This document shows, piece after piece, positions 31,135-42,178 of a stretch of DNA of 64,000 bases. The notes beneath the pieces are model-generated. The model was not told where the DNA came from. It saw only the letters and a list, made by a program, of their open reading frames with translations, and made no database searches. Source of the DNA: Stenocarpella maydis (lineage: Eukaryota > Ascomycota > Sordariomycetes > Diaporthales > Diaporthaceae); assembly GCA_002270565.1 (NCBI GenBank), contig NQMI01000025.1:1-64000 (forward strand), read 5' to 3'. The translations under genes were made by a program, and so were the position numbers. How positions within the stretch are numbered: position 1 is the stretch's first letter; each line of letters opens with the position of its first letter.

Positions 31135-34100
31135 TTTGCGTGACCGCGGTATACAAGTCAGGTCTTGCGGCGGGGAGAACAGTGTTGTGCAAATGCCCGA
31201 GGGATGAATAGGCGGGTCGCCTTGTACCGTGTCGTTGTTTTCCGTCTGGCCTCGCTGTCGTACAGTACCCAAGCCCAGCTCTCTGGTTCGCTCCCAGGTC
31301 GCGATCAGCGTAATACACTAGGAGCCGCCAGTCCGCGCCGTCGAATTCTTGGATTGTGGTTACCAACGGTCTCGGCATCCGATAGCGGGTAGGCAGCCAA
31401 ATATATATCCCCTAGTTCGAGCCAGGTTCAATTCCGTCGGCTCTAACTGTAGATCTGTGGATGTACCTCCAAGCAGGCTGAGTTGCCCGCACGATGTCCG
31501 TGGTGGAGTCAACAACAGATACATTAAGAGAGGGGAAGTGTCCACGTCGTGAGTCTGTGTGATACGCGGGGCATGAGTCGCAATTATCAATAAAGTCTTC
31601 CTTGTTCTGCATTATGATTGAATACAGTCGGGGAGGACCAGGGGCTATAGTACCATAAAGCCAGAGATATGAAATATTGGCTGTAGCCCTGCTTCGTCGA
31701 TATTGGCAGATTATGGGTCTGACCGTTGTCACTTGACACCGGCCACAACACACCACGCAGGCTACCTGCGTAGCGGGACTCGCATGAACATCGGCAAGTT
31801 AGCAGAGACCAGTTAGTAGCAGATATGCCATCAGAGTGCGGTAACCTTTGCTCGACCCGTCGCCGATGTATTGGTTGACTAGAGAGAAAACCTTCCGCAG
31901 AGGGTGTGTACAGTGGAGCATGGGGGGAGCATGGTTCAAGGGCAAACCCTGCCTCTTGACAGACATGGACAGGGGTGCGAGGACGCCATCGACTAGATGA
32001 GGTGGTTTCGCAAGATGTTGTTGCAGGATTGTACATAGTGATGGTTCGCACTTGCACTCAAGGGACAGTACGGTATAGCCGTGGGATATTAGGTCAGTGT
32101 GGGCTCGCCATTTGACGGCATCAGGGAACCGAGGCGGCAGTACAAGCCGCTGTCCGAGGCCCCTTATAAGTGATACCACACCTTATCAGCACCCAGGGGC
32201 AAGATGGTTCGTCCGAACGTGCCTAATACCCGGAATTTTAACGGCGCCATGTGCTGGCCGCAAGGCGGTGGTTGACTTCGGAAGGCTAAGGAAGCTCTGA
32301 TCGGTAGGAAGTTGTGGGGCTCAAGGGATTTCTGGACAAGAGTGCGAGGCTATATCCAACTAGCCGTGTGGTAAGCCCGCAACATTCTGCTCTTTTCCAA
32401 TTGAGAAAATACAATGGCATTGCGCCATGCCTGCCAGGCGGCGCGGGAGGCTCCCCTACTTCCCACGAGCAGAGGGGCTAACGGTCGGTGGGCAGCATTA
32501 GCGAGGATGGCACGACCAGACTACAGGGTTCTCCAAGCCGTTAGTATTGCAACGCTGGTTCATGTCGTCGATAGCTAGCACAAAGCGTCAACGACCTGTC
32601 ATTACACTGGACTCTCATAGCCCAAGTCTTGGCGCCGATCTGCATCGTCATCTTAGGACTGCCGAAGACGGGCGGGCATGAGACTGAAATTGAGTGACAT
32701 GGTGCAGCGACCGGTAGCGAAGCCAGCCAGAGAAGCCTTCGCGCTGAGATGTCAGCGCAGCCCGTTGGCCGACAGCGCCTGAATCTCGATATAAAAATTA
32801 GTGGCAGGTGACGCACCCGGGAACAGGTCGAGGGCCTCCGAGGAAAAGGCGACGACGTGCGGCTTGAGCAGGTTGATTGCTAAGGATTAGAAATGAGCAT
32901 TCGGTGAGATGCCCATGGCGTGTGGTGGGATTCTTAGTCCATATGGCATCTTGAGGCATTTCTCCGTTGACTGAGCATGACGAAGCCCAGGGCTAGGCCA
33001 TATTCGTAAATTGTCCTCACGAAAGAGCGGTAGGACATGCAAGCCACCTCTGTTTGACCAGGCCCGTAGTGCTGGACTATTGGCGAGAAAATGGGTAGGA
33101 CTCCGAGGCCTGATAGATTAATAAAGTAGGCGTGGGGTGCTTACGTACCCAGGGAGTGAGAGGAAGCGGCAGAGTTGCAACCGGCAACAGCCAAGGCCTC
33201 GAGACAGGAGGAGGCTGCGTTGTGACTTGCAAGCAATATCGGCAGTCCTGCGCCGAGGGGTTGGGGAGATGACGAGACGAGCCCAAGCATTCGATATCGA
33301 CAGGGATTTAGATTGAAAAATTGGCCGTTCAGCACCACGCTGCAGCTCGACGATCATGGGGCTTTCCTCTGGATTAGACTTGCAGAGTCAGTCGGTCGAC
33401 AGTCTGATCTCTGGTTGCACAGTCCCGATTCGCTCAAGCAACCTTTGGAAGTCAGCAGCACCAGCGCAGAGGGAACGTGTACGGAGCAAAGATCTTCAAC
33501 ACTCCGGCCGGCTAGTCCGCTTTGGGCTAGACCCATCTGGTTCTGGCTGGCCGCCCCACTCGCAGTTGCGACGCCATAAAACTTCTCTCTGAGCGCCTGG
33601 AGCTGCGCTTCTCCCTTCCCTCTCCTGTTCTTTGTGCGGCTGGCCAACTTTCAAGTTTCCCCTTGTTGCTCGGATCCTCAATTCTCTATGGATGTCAATC
33701 GTGCGTCAAGTTGTGCCCTAGATCAACCCAATTGCATCCGTCTATTCCAACCGATTTGTCCACTCCAGACGTTTGCGCCTTCGGGCGGTAGATCTGGGTG
33801 GTGGTTGGCGGTCGGACATATCAAGAAAACCCTCTCCCCCGATAGTTTTCGCTTCGCTTAGTTCATATGAGGATCGCCAAGGCTGTCTATTGAATCTTGA
33901 TCTGCCATGATTTTGGAATTCAGAACAATGGACGCGGCCATGAATAGTTTCTTGCCAACTTGGGCCAGGTCCCATGGCCAGGCAAGGCTGCCTGTGTTTG
34001 AAGCATCTTGCTGCTGTCGCATGTCACGTCAAAAGTTGGCCATGGCTGCATGCTGCCTAGGCTTATCCCTTAGGATTGTGAACCGTCTGTGGTCGGTCTA

Positions 34101-34367
34101 TTTTCTCTGTGCAGTCCCATGTCTTGGTGCCTGCCTTCGTCCTGTAACCAGGCGCAGGTGTCAAAGACTGTAGCAGTCTCCCGCAAAAGCCCAGATATGG
34201 AACACGCTCATCATGCTCTTCGCGCTCTCCCATGCTCCTATCATGCGCCATGAATAAAGCCGTAAAGTTGGGTATCCTCCCCTTCATCGGATCTGCCATG
34301 CGTTAAAGAACCCTGTAAGGAATCCGTGCAAGGGAGTCGGGGATGGAGTAATCAACAGGGCGGGCTT
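31135..34367. other. 3.2-kb gene-poor region
   Basis: No recognisable gene or repeat. Open frames are short (60-156 aa), overlap on both strands and show no domain text or convincing splice chains. Composition is normal, so this is not an RIP-mutated transposon. It holds the promoter of the 2EXR gene and the 3' end of the thioredoxin-PITH gene; a non-coding RNA is possible but not shown. Confidence 0.4.
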
Positions 34368-35479
34368 TCAGGCACCGTCGTCTTCAATCTTCTCCAGCTT
34401 CCCCATCTCACGTTTCTCGCCGGTCTCCCCAACCAGCCTGATGCGGTCGATGCGCGTCTTCTCGCCGTCTCCGTCCCCAGATTCAACGAACAACACCAGG
34501 CTGTTGATGTTCTGGAACTTTACGAAGCGCAGTGGGATGTTGGCCGTGCCCTCGGCGTTCCAGTCCTTCTCGCCGAGCTCGATCATCTGAGTAGGGGTCT
34601 CGCCCTCGGCGTCGTCGAAGCCAAGGTTGTGTGGTCTGTTGGTGAAGAGTTTGACGACCTTGGGTCGGTCGACATCCTCGTCTTCATCGGCAGCGGAGGT
34701 GATCTAGGCGGCGTCGAGGTTAGCCCTGGCGCAAAGAGTTACCCTGGGTTTGTAATCTTACCTGGAGCGTGTGCAGCTTCAGCATGGACATGAAGGGCAT
34801 GAAGAGCAGCAGCTGCTCGTCGGTGTCGCTGACGACCCAGTCCTTCTCCGTCTTCTTGCCACCACTCAGGCTGCCTGGCTTAGACTGGTCCAGAAGTGTG
34901 CGCACGCTGCCAAAATCCTCATCGAAGTTCAGAAGCTCCGCCCTCTGGACCTCAACCTGATCCGTGACGTCGAAGTAACCCCTGGGGAGCTCAGCGCCTC
35001 GCCAGCTGAGGGCCTCGATTTCGGCGGCGATCTCAGAGGTCAACTTCTCGACAACGGGCTGTAGCTTCGTCGACTCTGAGCCCTTGAGTTCGTCGATCTT
35101 GTTGCCGTCTCGGAATATGATGAGTGTTGGGGTGCTCGAGACTCGGTAGGCGGCGGCGATTTCCTCCTGCTTCTCGATGTTCACCGTGACGAAGGTGACG
35201 ATATCAGGCTTGGATTTCTGAGCAGCCAGTTGCTCGAAGAGGGGGGCGATCACTCTGCATGGTACGCACCAGTCCGCATAGACTGTTGAAATGACTGGTC
35301 AGCTTCTCGCCCGACTTTCAGAACACTCCGGACCTAAGTGGATGCTCCATGTGTTCGGGGCTCGGGTGGCGTTGCGCGGTTGCGGTCGGGGCGAGCTTAC
35401 AATCTGCAATGACAATCTTGGAGCTCTTGAGCAAGGCCCTGAACTGGTCAGAGGACTCGATGTTTACTGGGGATGCCAT
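34368..35479 (-). CDS. Thioredoxin-like protein with C-terminal PITH domain (TXNL1-type)
   Basis: Model: exons 35479-35401, 35282-34762 and 34703-34368; 311 aa. Introns are 118 bp (GTAAGC...CAACAG) and 58 bp (GTAAGA...CCTAG). The thioredoxin domain spans residues 1-105 with the redox centre FYADWCVPCRVIAP (Cys32, Cys35) and cis-Pro in SSTPTLIIF. The usual WCGPC is WCVPC here. The PITH domain (about 115-305) includes RGYFDVTDQVE, SDTDEQLLLFMPF and NRPHNLGFDDAEGETPTQ. In yeast and mammals such proteins bind the 26S proteasome through PITH; the same role is inferred. Splice 1 is essential, as it brings the active-site Cys pair into frame. Confidence 0.93.
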
Positions 35480-35635
35480 CTTGTCTGTGGTAGAATCTTG
35501 ATCTTGGGATTGTGGTAGTCGGCGCAAGCAAAGAAAGAAAGCTGGCAATGTTGATGGAATCGAGCAGGCCAGGCGGTGCCTACCCCGCGGTCATGGGTGA
35601 GCTCATCAAAGCTACCCACTTAGGTTACTCTGACT
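35480..35635. promoter_or_regulatory. Short promoter of thioredoxin-PITH gene
   Basis: Only about 156 bp separate the ATG from an AT-rich inverted-repeat element, so that element lies within or next to the promoter. Confidence 0.45.
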
Positions 35636-36541
35636 TGCATTCAAGAATATCAAAACCACGCTAAGTGCGCGGTCACAACACCACATTTCTAATTCTCCTC
35701 AAATCCAGCTAATTCCACACACCACACCTCCATAATACCTTAAACTAAATAAGCCCTATATTAAAATAAAGAGGAAAAACCCTTGTTATTTTTATATGAA
35801 GCTTTTTCAACTTATAAATATTATAAAAATATAATTATAAAATTAGCTAACTTAAAAAAAATTCAAAACATTTTTAAATTAATTAATTTTACATAATATA
35901 ATTTATTAAAAACTAGCTAAGTATCAAATATAACTACCTTTGTTTTTTCAATAAAAATATTTATATTAATTTTAAAAAATTTTAAAATTAAGCCAGACTA
36001 AAATAAATATAAATTTTAAAATAGCTTTAATTTTATATATTTTAATTATATAATTTTTCAAAAGATTTATAGATTTTCTTATATAAGTTTTATTAAAAAA
36101 ACAAAATTATAAGGACTCAAAATTAAAATTTCTAAATAATTAAATAAAAACGTTTAAGAAAAGTTTTTTAAAAAAAACTATAGTTAATTAATATACTTAT
36201 AATTAAACCTTAAAAACTTTATTTTATTATAAGCTTAATTTAAAGGTTTTAATAAAATCTATATAAATATTTTTATATAGAAGATTAAGGTAGCTATATT
36301 TAATTTTAGTTACTTTTTAGTACTTTATATTATTATATTTTAATAATATTTATAAATTAAATGAGCTATATATTAAATTAAAGAGCTTTTTTCCCTCTTT
36401 ATTTTAATATAGGGCTTATTTAGTTTAAGGCATTATGGAGGTGTGGTGTGTGGAATTAGCTGGATTTAAGGAGAATTGGAAATCCCAGGTGCGTTGTGTT
36501 AAATGCGCGTACTTAGCGTGCTTTTGATACTCTCGAATGCA
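35636..36541. mobile_element. AT-rich foldback/MITE-like element with long inverted repeats
   Basis: The ends are imperfect inverted repeats about 145-155 bp long. The left copy starts TGCATTCAAGAATATCAAAAC and the right copy, inverted, starts TGCATTCGAGAGTATCAAAAG. Both then share CACGCTAAGT, AATTCTCCT(C/T)AAATCCAGC, TAATTCCACACACCACACC and TAAACTAAATAAGCCCTAT. The interior (about 35790-36385) is extremely AT-rich with no open frame. No clear target duplication is visible. The structure fits a non-autonomous DNA transposon hit by RIP or an AT-rich MITE. Superfamily unknown. Confidence 0.82.
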
Positions 36542-37511
36542 TTCAGCCTTTTCTCAACAGGACGGATTCTCTGGATTCATACAAACAAGCATATCAGTCA
36601 GCCTGGAAGGATACAACCCTGGACACACCATGAGCTTATGGGATCATTGCAGATTTGCTGTAATATGCGAGTTCGATCTGCAGTCTGGGAACAAGTGCAG
36701 CCCAGCAGCGTCGAAAGCTTCTATTGTTCAGTTTACCTTACAAGCTGTACGCTTGCCAAATTAGGCAAATAGCACAGCAAGTGGCCAATGGGTACCATCC
36801 TAGTGTATTGACTGTGTCTCAAGACGTTATTTTCAAGAGATACTGAGTACAGTTTATTGTCCGGTTTCCACATATGCTACCTCTAGATATATACCTAGGC
36901 TAATCACAGAACTGGACATGTATGCCCTCGTGTTGCAGCAGCATGTTCTGCACCTCGCACAGCCCCTGCCTCACTGACTCATTGCCGGAAATGATATGTA
37001 TACGTGAGGCTCGGGGGTGTACTTGCTTCCTCTGGAGAACAAATCCTCTAGTCAAGGAATCCAGCCCATTCGTCTCGGAACAAAACCAATTCCAAGAACA
37101 GTCCATACAGGTATGAAAGTAAAGTCCCTTCTTGAGTCGTTCAGGCAGGTGGTTCTGCGTCCTCTGCAAATGGCTACTCTCCATGCATCGGATCGGCCTT
37201 ACGTGAGGAATCGGCAGGATGGAGGACCAGATAAACAGGCCAAGGCCAGAGAGAGTACAGAGATAATCCGGCACGGATAAGGCAGCCTCTAGCCATCAGC
37301 GATATTTGGCTCGCCGTACCGCTTGATCGCATGTATCGGCTGTGATATGGATCCGACACTTTTGACAAGGCTCGGGGGACTCATTTCAAGTTTTTCCTTT
37401 CCGAGCTCAAAAGTGCAGGCTGGCCTCCACTCACCGAAACTCTTCCTACGCTCCGTCCTTAACGCCGTGCTTTCAAAATCTCAAGGCTCGCCACTCAAGA
37501 CTATTCACATC
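36542..37511. other. Intergenic region
   Basis: Between the inverted-repeat element and the 3' end of the J-domain gene. Short frames (for example 36900-37274, minus) show no recognisable content. Confidence 0.45.
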
Positions 37512-38475
37512 TCAGACCCCAACGGCATGGCTGAACACCCTAGCAGCTAACTGACTGAGCAGTCTTGCTCTATCGCCTTGCGGAAGCTCCTGCAAATTGA
37601 TAAAATTAGTCATGCGAGCACGGCGAGTTGATTATTAAGAAAGGGGGGGGGGGTAAGTGAGATGGGGCAAATGCAGGATCCGACATTGTCTCCCAACCAG
37701 ACTCCTCGGATATGATCATTCAGTGTCACCGCTCCGCCGACTGCCACCAGAAGACAAGGAGAATCCGGGACTTGCCTGGAATACGGCGTAGACGCTCTTT
37801 CCTTGGGTGTCGCGGATCGCACCCAGCCTGTTCCCTGCTACCGCACCTGCGAGAAGACCTGGGACGTTGGCGACAATGAAACCGAGGGCGCCACCACTTG
37901 CGCCTCCCACCAAGCTCCAGAAGCGGTTGTTGGCAGTGCCATTCGGCTCGGCCATACCCTGCTCCCGGAGCATCTCCTCGAAGACGTCTCCAAACTGCGC
38001 ATTCTCGGCCTCCTGCTGTGCCCGCCCGGCCTGCTGCTGCTGCTGCTGCTGGTTCCCCGCCTGCTGGGTGAAGAAGTTCCATGCCCAGCTGTAGGCGGAC
38101 TGGCCGGGGCCGGTGTCGCTCGCGTTGCTCGTCTCGCCAAAGGGGTCGGCGCCGGCGGAGGTTGAGGTGTCATCTCCGTAGAACTTGCGCTGGCTGTCGT
38201 ATTCCCTGCGGCGTGTGGGGTCGGAGAGGGTGTAATAGGCGTCATTGACGAGCTGGAACTTGCGGGTGCGCGAGGGCCGCTCCGGGGAATCGGCCGGGAC
38301 GCGGTCCGGGTGCGTCTTGAGCGCGGCCCGTTTGTAGGCATCTCTGATCTGCTGAGTGTTTGCGGACTCTTGGACCTCAAGGATGGCGTCTGTCGGGGGT
38401 GGTTAGAAAGCATGCACTATGTCAGGCTGCAGGGCGGGCGGACTTACAATAGTTGGGTGGCGGTCCGGTGGCCAT
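37512..38475 (-). CDS. J-domain (DnaJ) co-chaperone with Gly-rich C-terminus
   Basis: Hsp70 co-chaperone. Model: exons 38475-38448 (MATGPPPNY), 38389-37776 and 37589-37512; 239 aa. Intron 1 is 58 bp (GTAAGT...CGACAG). Intron 2 is 186 bp with a non-canonical GC-AG pair (CAG|GCAAGT...TTTGCAG, branch TGACTAAT) and contains an 11-nt C-run in the transcript. The J domain is at residues 8-75 with HPD at 36-38. A Gln run (about 126-132) precedes a conserved region WSLVGGASGGALGFIVANVPG and AGNRLGAIRDTQGKSVYAVFQ. Splice 2 appends ELPQGDRARLLSQLAARVFSHAVGV; without it the frame ends in unrelated residues. No signal peptide; the Gly-rich segment could be membrane-associated. Confidence 0.9.
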
Positions 38476-40098
38476 GTTGAACAGTGCAAGGCAGGCTCTC
38501 TGCTACTAGGGATGCGATGTGTGTAGGAGTCACTTTGGAGAAGGGCCAGAGAGTCAGAGATGATAGTGATTCGTAGATGACCAAGCAGCTCAGCTATGCC
38601 TCGTGAAGGAAAGGAAAAACAAGGACGTCAACTTGTCCGACTGGCCATCATCGGCACGGCCACCTGCATGCAGGAGAGTACAGTCAGTCATTAAGATAAG
38701 ATAGGGGAGGGGTCAACGTCATCTGTGGCGTTCGAAACGTGGCTTCCGCGCTTGAGAAGAGTCACAGCCAGGCATAGTGTACGGAGTACATTGGACTTGA
38801 CCCCTCCAGTTGGCTACACTAGTTGGCTTGTGATGCGGGCCCTCGAGGTCCGGCGTCATTGCCATCCCAATACATGACCCTCAAGTCGAAACGGTTCCCG
38901 TTAGCCCAGCTGCTACTTTAGTACTTACCTAGGTAGGTAGATACGAGATACATTATAATAGCCGGCGGGCTTGGTTTTCCAACAGGGACACAGACAGACG
39001 GAGGAATGAGGCGGCCATATTCTCCCAAGAAGTGGTTCCCACCTCGCTCGTCTCGTGTCACGGCGTTATTGGACGGGTAGCACATGCATGCTGCTGGATG
39101 GCAATAGTAGGGCCGTTTCACAGGCGGTTGAAGGCGGCTGTCACGCGGCCATGACTCTTCCCTGTGTTGTTGTTGCGTTGGGAAAAAGGGAAGAAGCGGC
39201 CCAACTGGGATGGCCCATCACTGACGGACGTCTGGAATCTGGTCTGTTTGAAGCCTGAAGGCCTAAACGTGCCAGGCGACCCACCCAGGCTTGCCCAGAA
39301 ACTGGTCCGGACCTGCATTCCAGCCGTGATTGGCGTCATCTGTCACCCCTGGCCCAAGCTGCCCCTCATTTCATTCCAGGCCCGACAGGAAAGGCTCGAC
39401 TTCCTCCCGGCCTGATATCAAGTGAATGATACGCCACGAGACAAAAGAGAGACGTCGCTCTTCCTCGACTCTTTTCCGGATTCTTGCTTTCTTGTAGCCT
39501 TCATTTTTCCTCCCTCAACAGAGTACTTCAAACGTGAGAAAAAAGAGCCAACGCCCGCCTGTCTCTTTGGGTGCCCCGCCTGGTCCGCACCATCCGTCCG
39601 TCATCATCTGACGACCGTGAATCACCCACCTTCGAACCCCCTCGGCCAACCCACGAGGCCGACCCTTCGGACACACCCCCTTTCCTAGACTCATCAGTAG
39701 CTGGAGTCTCCAGACTTCTCCCCCTTTCGCAAGTCTATCATTGCCATTTTGTTCAGCTTTCGAGTACAACCCAGTACATAGTTTAGCCAGCCCAATATAA
39801 TCCACTTTGTCTCACCAGAGCGGCTCGACTCCGAGCACACCCGGTCGACACACTGCGACCTGCTGTTCTCTACTTGCAACCCACAAGGAACTTCTTCTTG
39901 CGCTGTTGTCGAGGTCTACGCCTTGAGGGACTTCAGAAAAAAACAGAAGGGGGAAAGGAACAAAGACATCACATTGTCAGAATTCACCGTATCCTGCGAG
40001 GCCTTTTGTCTGATCCAGCGGCAAGCAGGGGATGCTGCAGGCACAAAGTCCCTCTACATATATCCGAACATCACCGCTGACCTCTCTCTCAGAACACC
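38476..40098. promoter_or_regulatory. Divergent promoter region
   Basis: Separates the J-domain gene from the Gln-rich protein gene. A TACCTAGGTAGGTAG palindromic cluster sits at about 38926-38940. The last 600 bp before 40099 are pyrimidine-rich like a 5' leader. The 88-aa frame at 39422-39688 lies in that leader and is not convincing as a gene. Confidence 0.5.
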
Positions 40099-40917
40099 AT
40101 GATCTTCCATAGCCAGCCCGACATGGCGGTTCAGGACGATCTAGCCTCGCTCTTCTCCAAGAACCTCACCCTGACATCCAAACCGCCACCAACGCCTCCC
40201 CAGGAAGAAAAGATCGTCTACATCTCCCAGCACTACAACCACAGCGCGCACATCACGGCCCAGCAGCAGCAGCAGCAACAGCCCCAGGTACAGCAAGATG
40301 AGCCTATGCAACGGCCGTCCTCGGAGCCCCCAAGGTCAGACCTGCAGGACCTCGAACTGCTCCTGCGCAGCCACGGCGTGGAGACTTCGGCCCTGTCCCT
40401 GCCCCAGGTGGAGCTATTCCGCAACGCGGCAGACGCCCAGAAGGCCCGGCTGATTCAGCTGTGGACCATTTGTCCACCTAGCAACCCGGCCGACAATCTG
40501 TCGCTGACTTGGGCCAATACCTCGGTTGAGCAGGAGGAGATGCTCGCCCGGAGGCGATTTGAGCAGCAGCAGCAGCAGCGGCAGAATGCCATGGCCGAGC
40601 AGGAGACGGTCATGAGCCTGGATGGCACCGACACGGGCGTCACCTTCGGCAGCTCCCCCGCGTCCATGCAGTCGGGCGACGGCAGGTGGGTCGCCCACGC
40701 TCAGCACTACATGGAGCCGTACATGCAGAGCGGGTACGAACAGCTCGCCAGGAAGGAGTACGACGCGTCCGCGGGCCGAGGGATCGCCGAGTACAAGATC
40801 GCCACCGACCCCGTGTACCAATCTACCGGTGGGGTGCTGGACTACGAGAGGCAGCAGTGGATGGAGAACCAGTACGGATCTGTCGTCGGAGGCTGGGGGG
40901 ACGAAGAGATGTTGTAA
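40099..40917 (+). CDS. Gln-rich fungal protein of unknown function
   Basis: Single-exon protein of 272 aa. An N-terminal segment (about 9-45, DDLASLFSKNLTLTSKPPP) is followed by a CAG-encoded Gln run (about 55-65) and a predicted helical module, DLQDLELLLRSHGVETSALSLPQVELFRNAADAQKARLIQLWTICPP. A second Gln run (about 155-160) and a Tyr-rich C-terminal part (YMEPYMQSGYEQLARKEYDAS...GIAEYKIATDPVYQ) follow. A second Met at 40123 is an alternative start. There is no catalytic or membrane motif. The compact conserved-looking modules suggest a real fungal-specific protein, possibly regulatory, but I do not recognise it. Confidence 0.75.
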   Translation: MIFHSQPDMAVQDDLASLFSKNLTLTSKPPPTPPQEEKIVYISQHYNHSAHITAQQQQQQQPQVQQDEPMQRPSSEPPRSDLQDLELLLRSHGVETSALSLPQVELFRNAADAQKARLIQLWTICPPSNPADNLSLTWANTSVEQEEMLARRRFEQQQQQRQNAMAEQETVMSLDGTDTGVTFGSSPASMQSGDGRWVAHAQHYMEPYMQSGYEQLARKEYDASAGRGIAEYKIATDPVYQSTGGVLDYERQQWMENQYGSVVGGWGDEEML

Positions 40918-42178
40918 AGGGTGGCAATCTACTTCTATGTGTTTCGTTGGCTGGGTATCGAGCTGTCTAACTCCGCCCGGGTGCGAGGGATTCCGCGATG
41001 ACTTGTGTTTTCTTTTTCTTGGGACAGTATGGCATGGCATGGCACGGCACAATGATATCCGAAAGACTGCGTTTGCGCATACCTGGTACTGATGAGGGCG
41101 TTAACATGCATACATAGCACACCTTTACCTACCCTCAGGGGATACGGCGTAAAGGGTTTCGTCTTATTCGGAATTATCCACTCTTTTCACCCCCTCCCCC
41201 CGTTCCTCCCTTCTCAAGCCCAGTGACTGTTATAACCAGGACCGAGTTGTACGTTGTAGAGCAGCAAGTCCTTCGACTTGTGGCATATGACATCTAAGCA
41301 TTCAAGCGAGATGGTGGTCTGTCCAATAATCAGGTGCAGCAGGAGGACTCCTGGTGGTGGAGAACACTCTCGAGGGGTAACTTGGAATGATGCTTGTTGG
41401 TACGTGACTGTTTGTATAGAGTTGAAAAGGATGAGAACTAGCACACGCAGGACAAAACAATACTGATGCTGCTACTGGATTACTTACTACACGTGGTAGA
41501 GTCTCCGCGGGAGACCCTCCCAATGGGCAACTTGTATCCTCTGGCGCAGATGCTGGGACTCCCTCCACCAAACAGCAAGTCTCCGTTTTTGACGCTGGCT
41601 TTCGATATGATCTTTCTACCAGATATCCCCGGACCTCCATAACACCTCAAAGAATACGCCACGTAGGGCCACCCGTATGGATACCGCACTGTGGGATACC
41701 TCTACTCTGCTACGGGCGTCGCCGAGAGTCCGTGATGAACGCAAACAGCTTCGCAGGATATACCATGAGGGGCTTGGCTCGGTTCCAAGACAAGGGCAAG
41801 CCGACGGTCACAGAGATTTACCGAAAGTGCAGCGTGCAGGTGTCTGAAAAGTGCGAGGGCGAGCTCCTCTGCCATACCACACGCATTCATCATGTTGGCC
41901 TTCTACCTAGGTATTTAATCCGAGCATCGAATGTACAATCCCACTTTGCTCTTGGAACGTACCGAACACAGCTGTGGCCCGATCACATCAACCATCAAAG
42001 TACCGAGGCCACCCTGCGAGGCAATGAGAACTCAAATCCACACCGCACGCACTCGTCTCTCTGCTTCTCTCTCATAAACATTATGAAAAAGCCAACCGAA
42101 ACGCCGCAGCCAAAAAGGCCTCTCCGCAATGAAAGACGGTCTCGTGACCCTGCGAGCAGCAGGAAGCGACACACCCGC
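40918..42178. other. Convergent intergenic region
   Basis: Between two 3' ends, about 1.26 kb. Contains CTACCTAGGTA at about 41905-41915. Short frames only; the 363-aa plus frame from 41732 runs antisense into erj5 and is a shadow. Confidence 0.45.
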
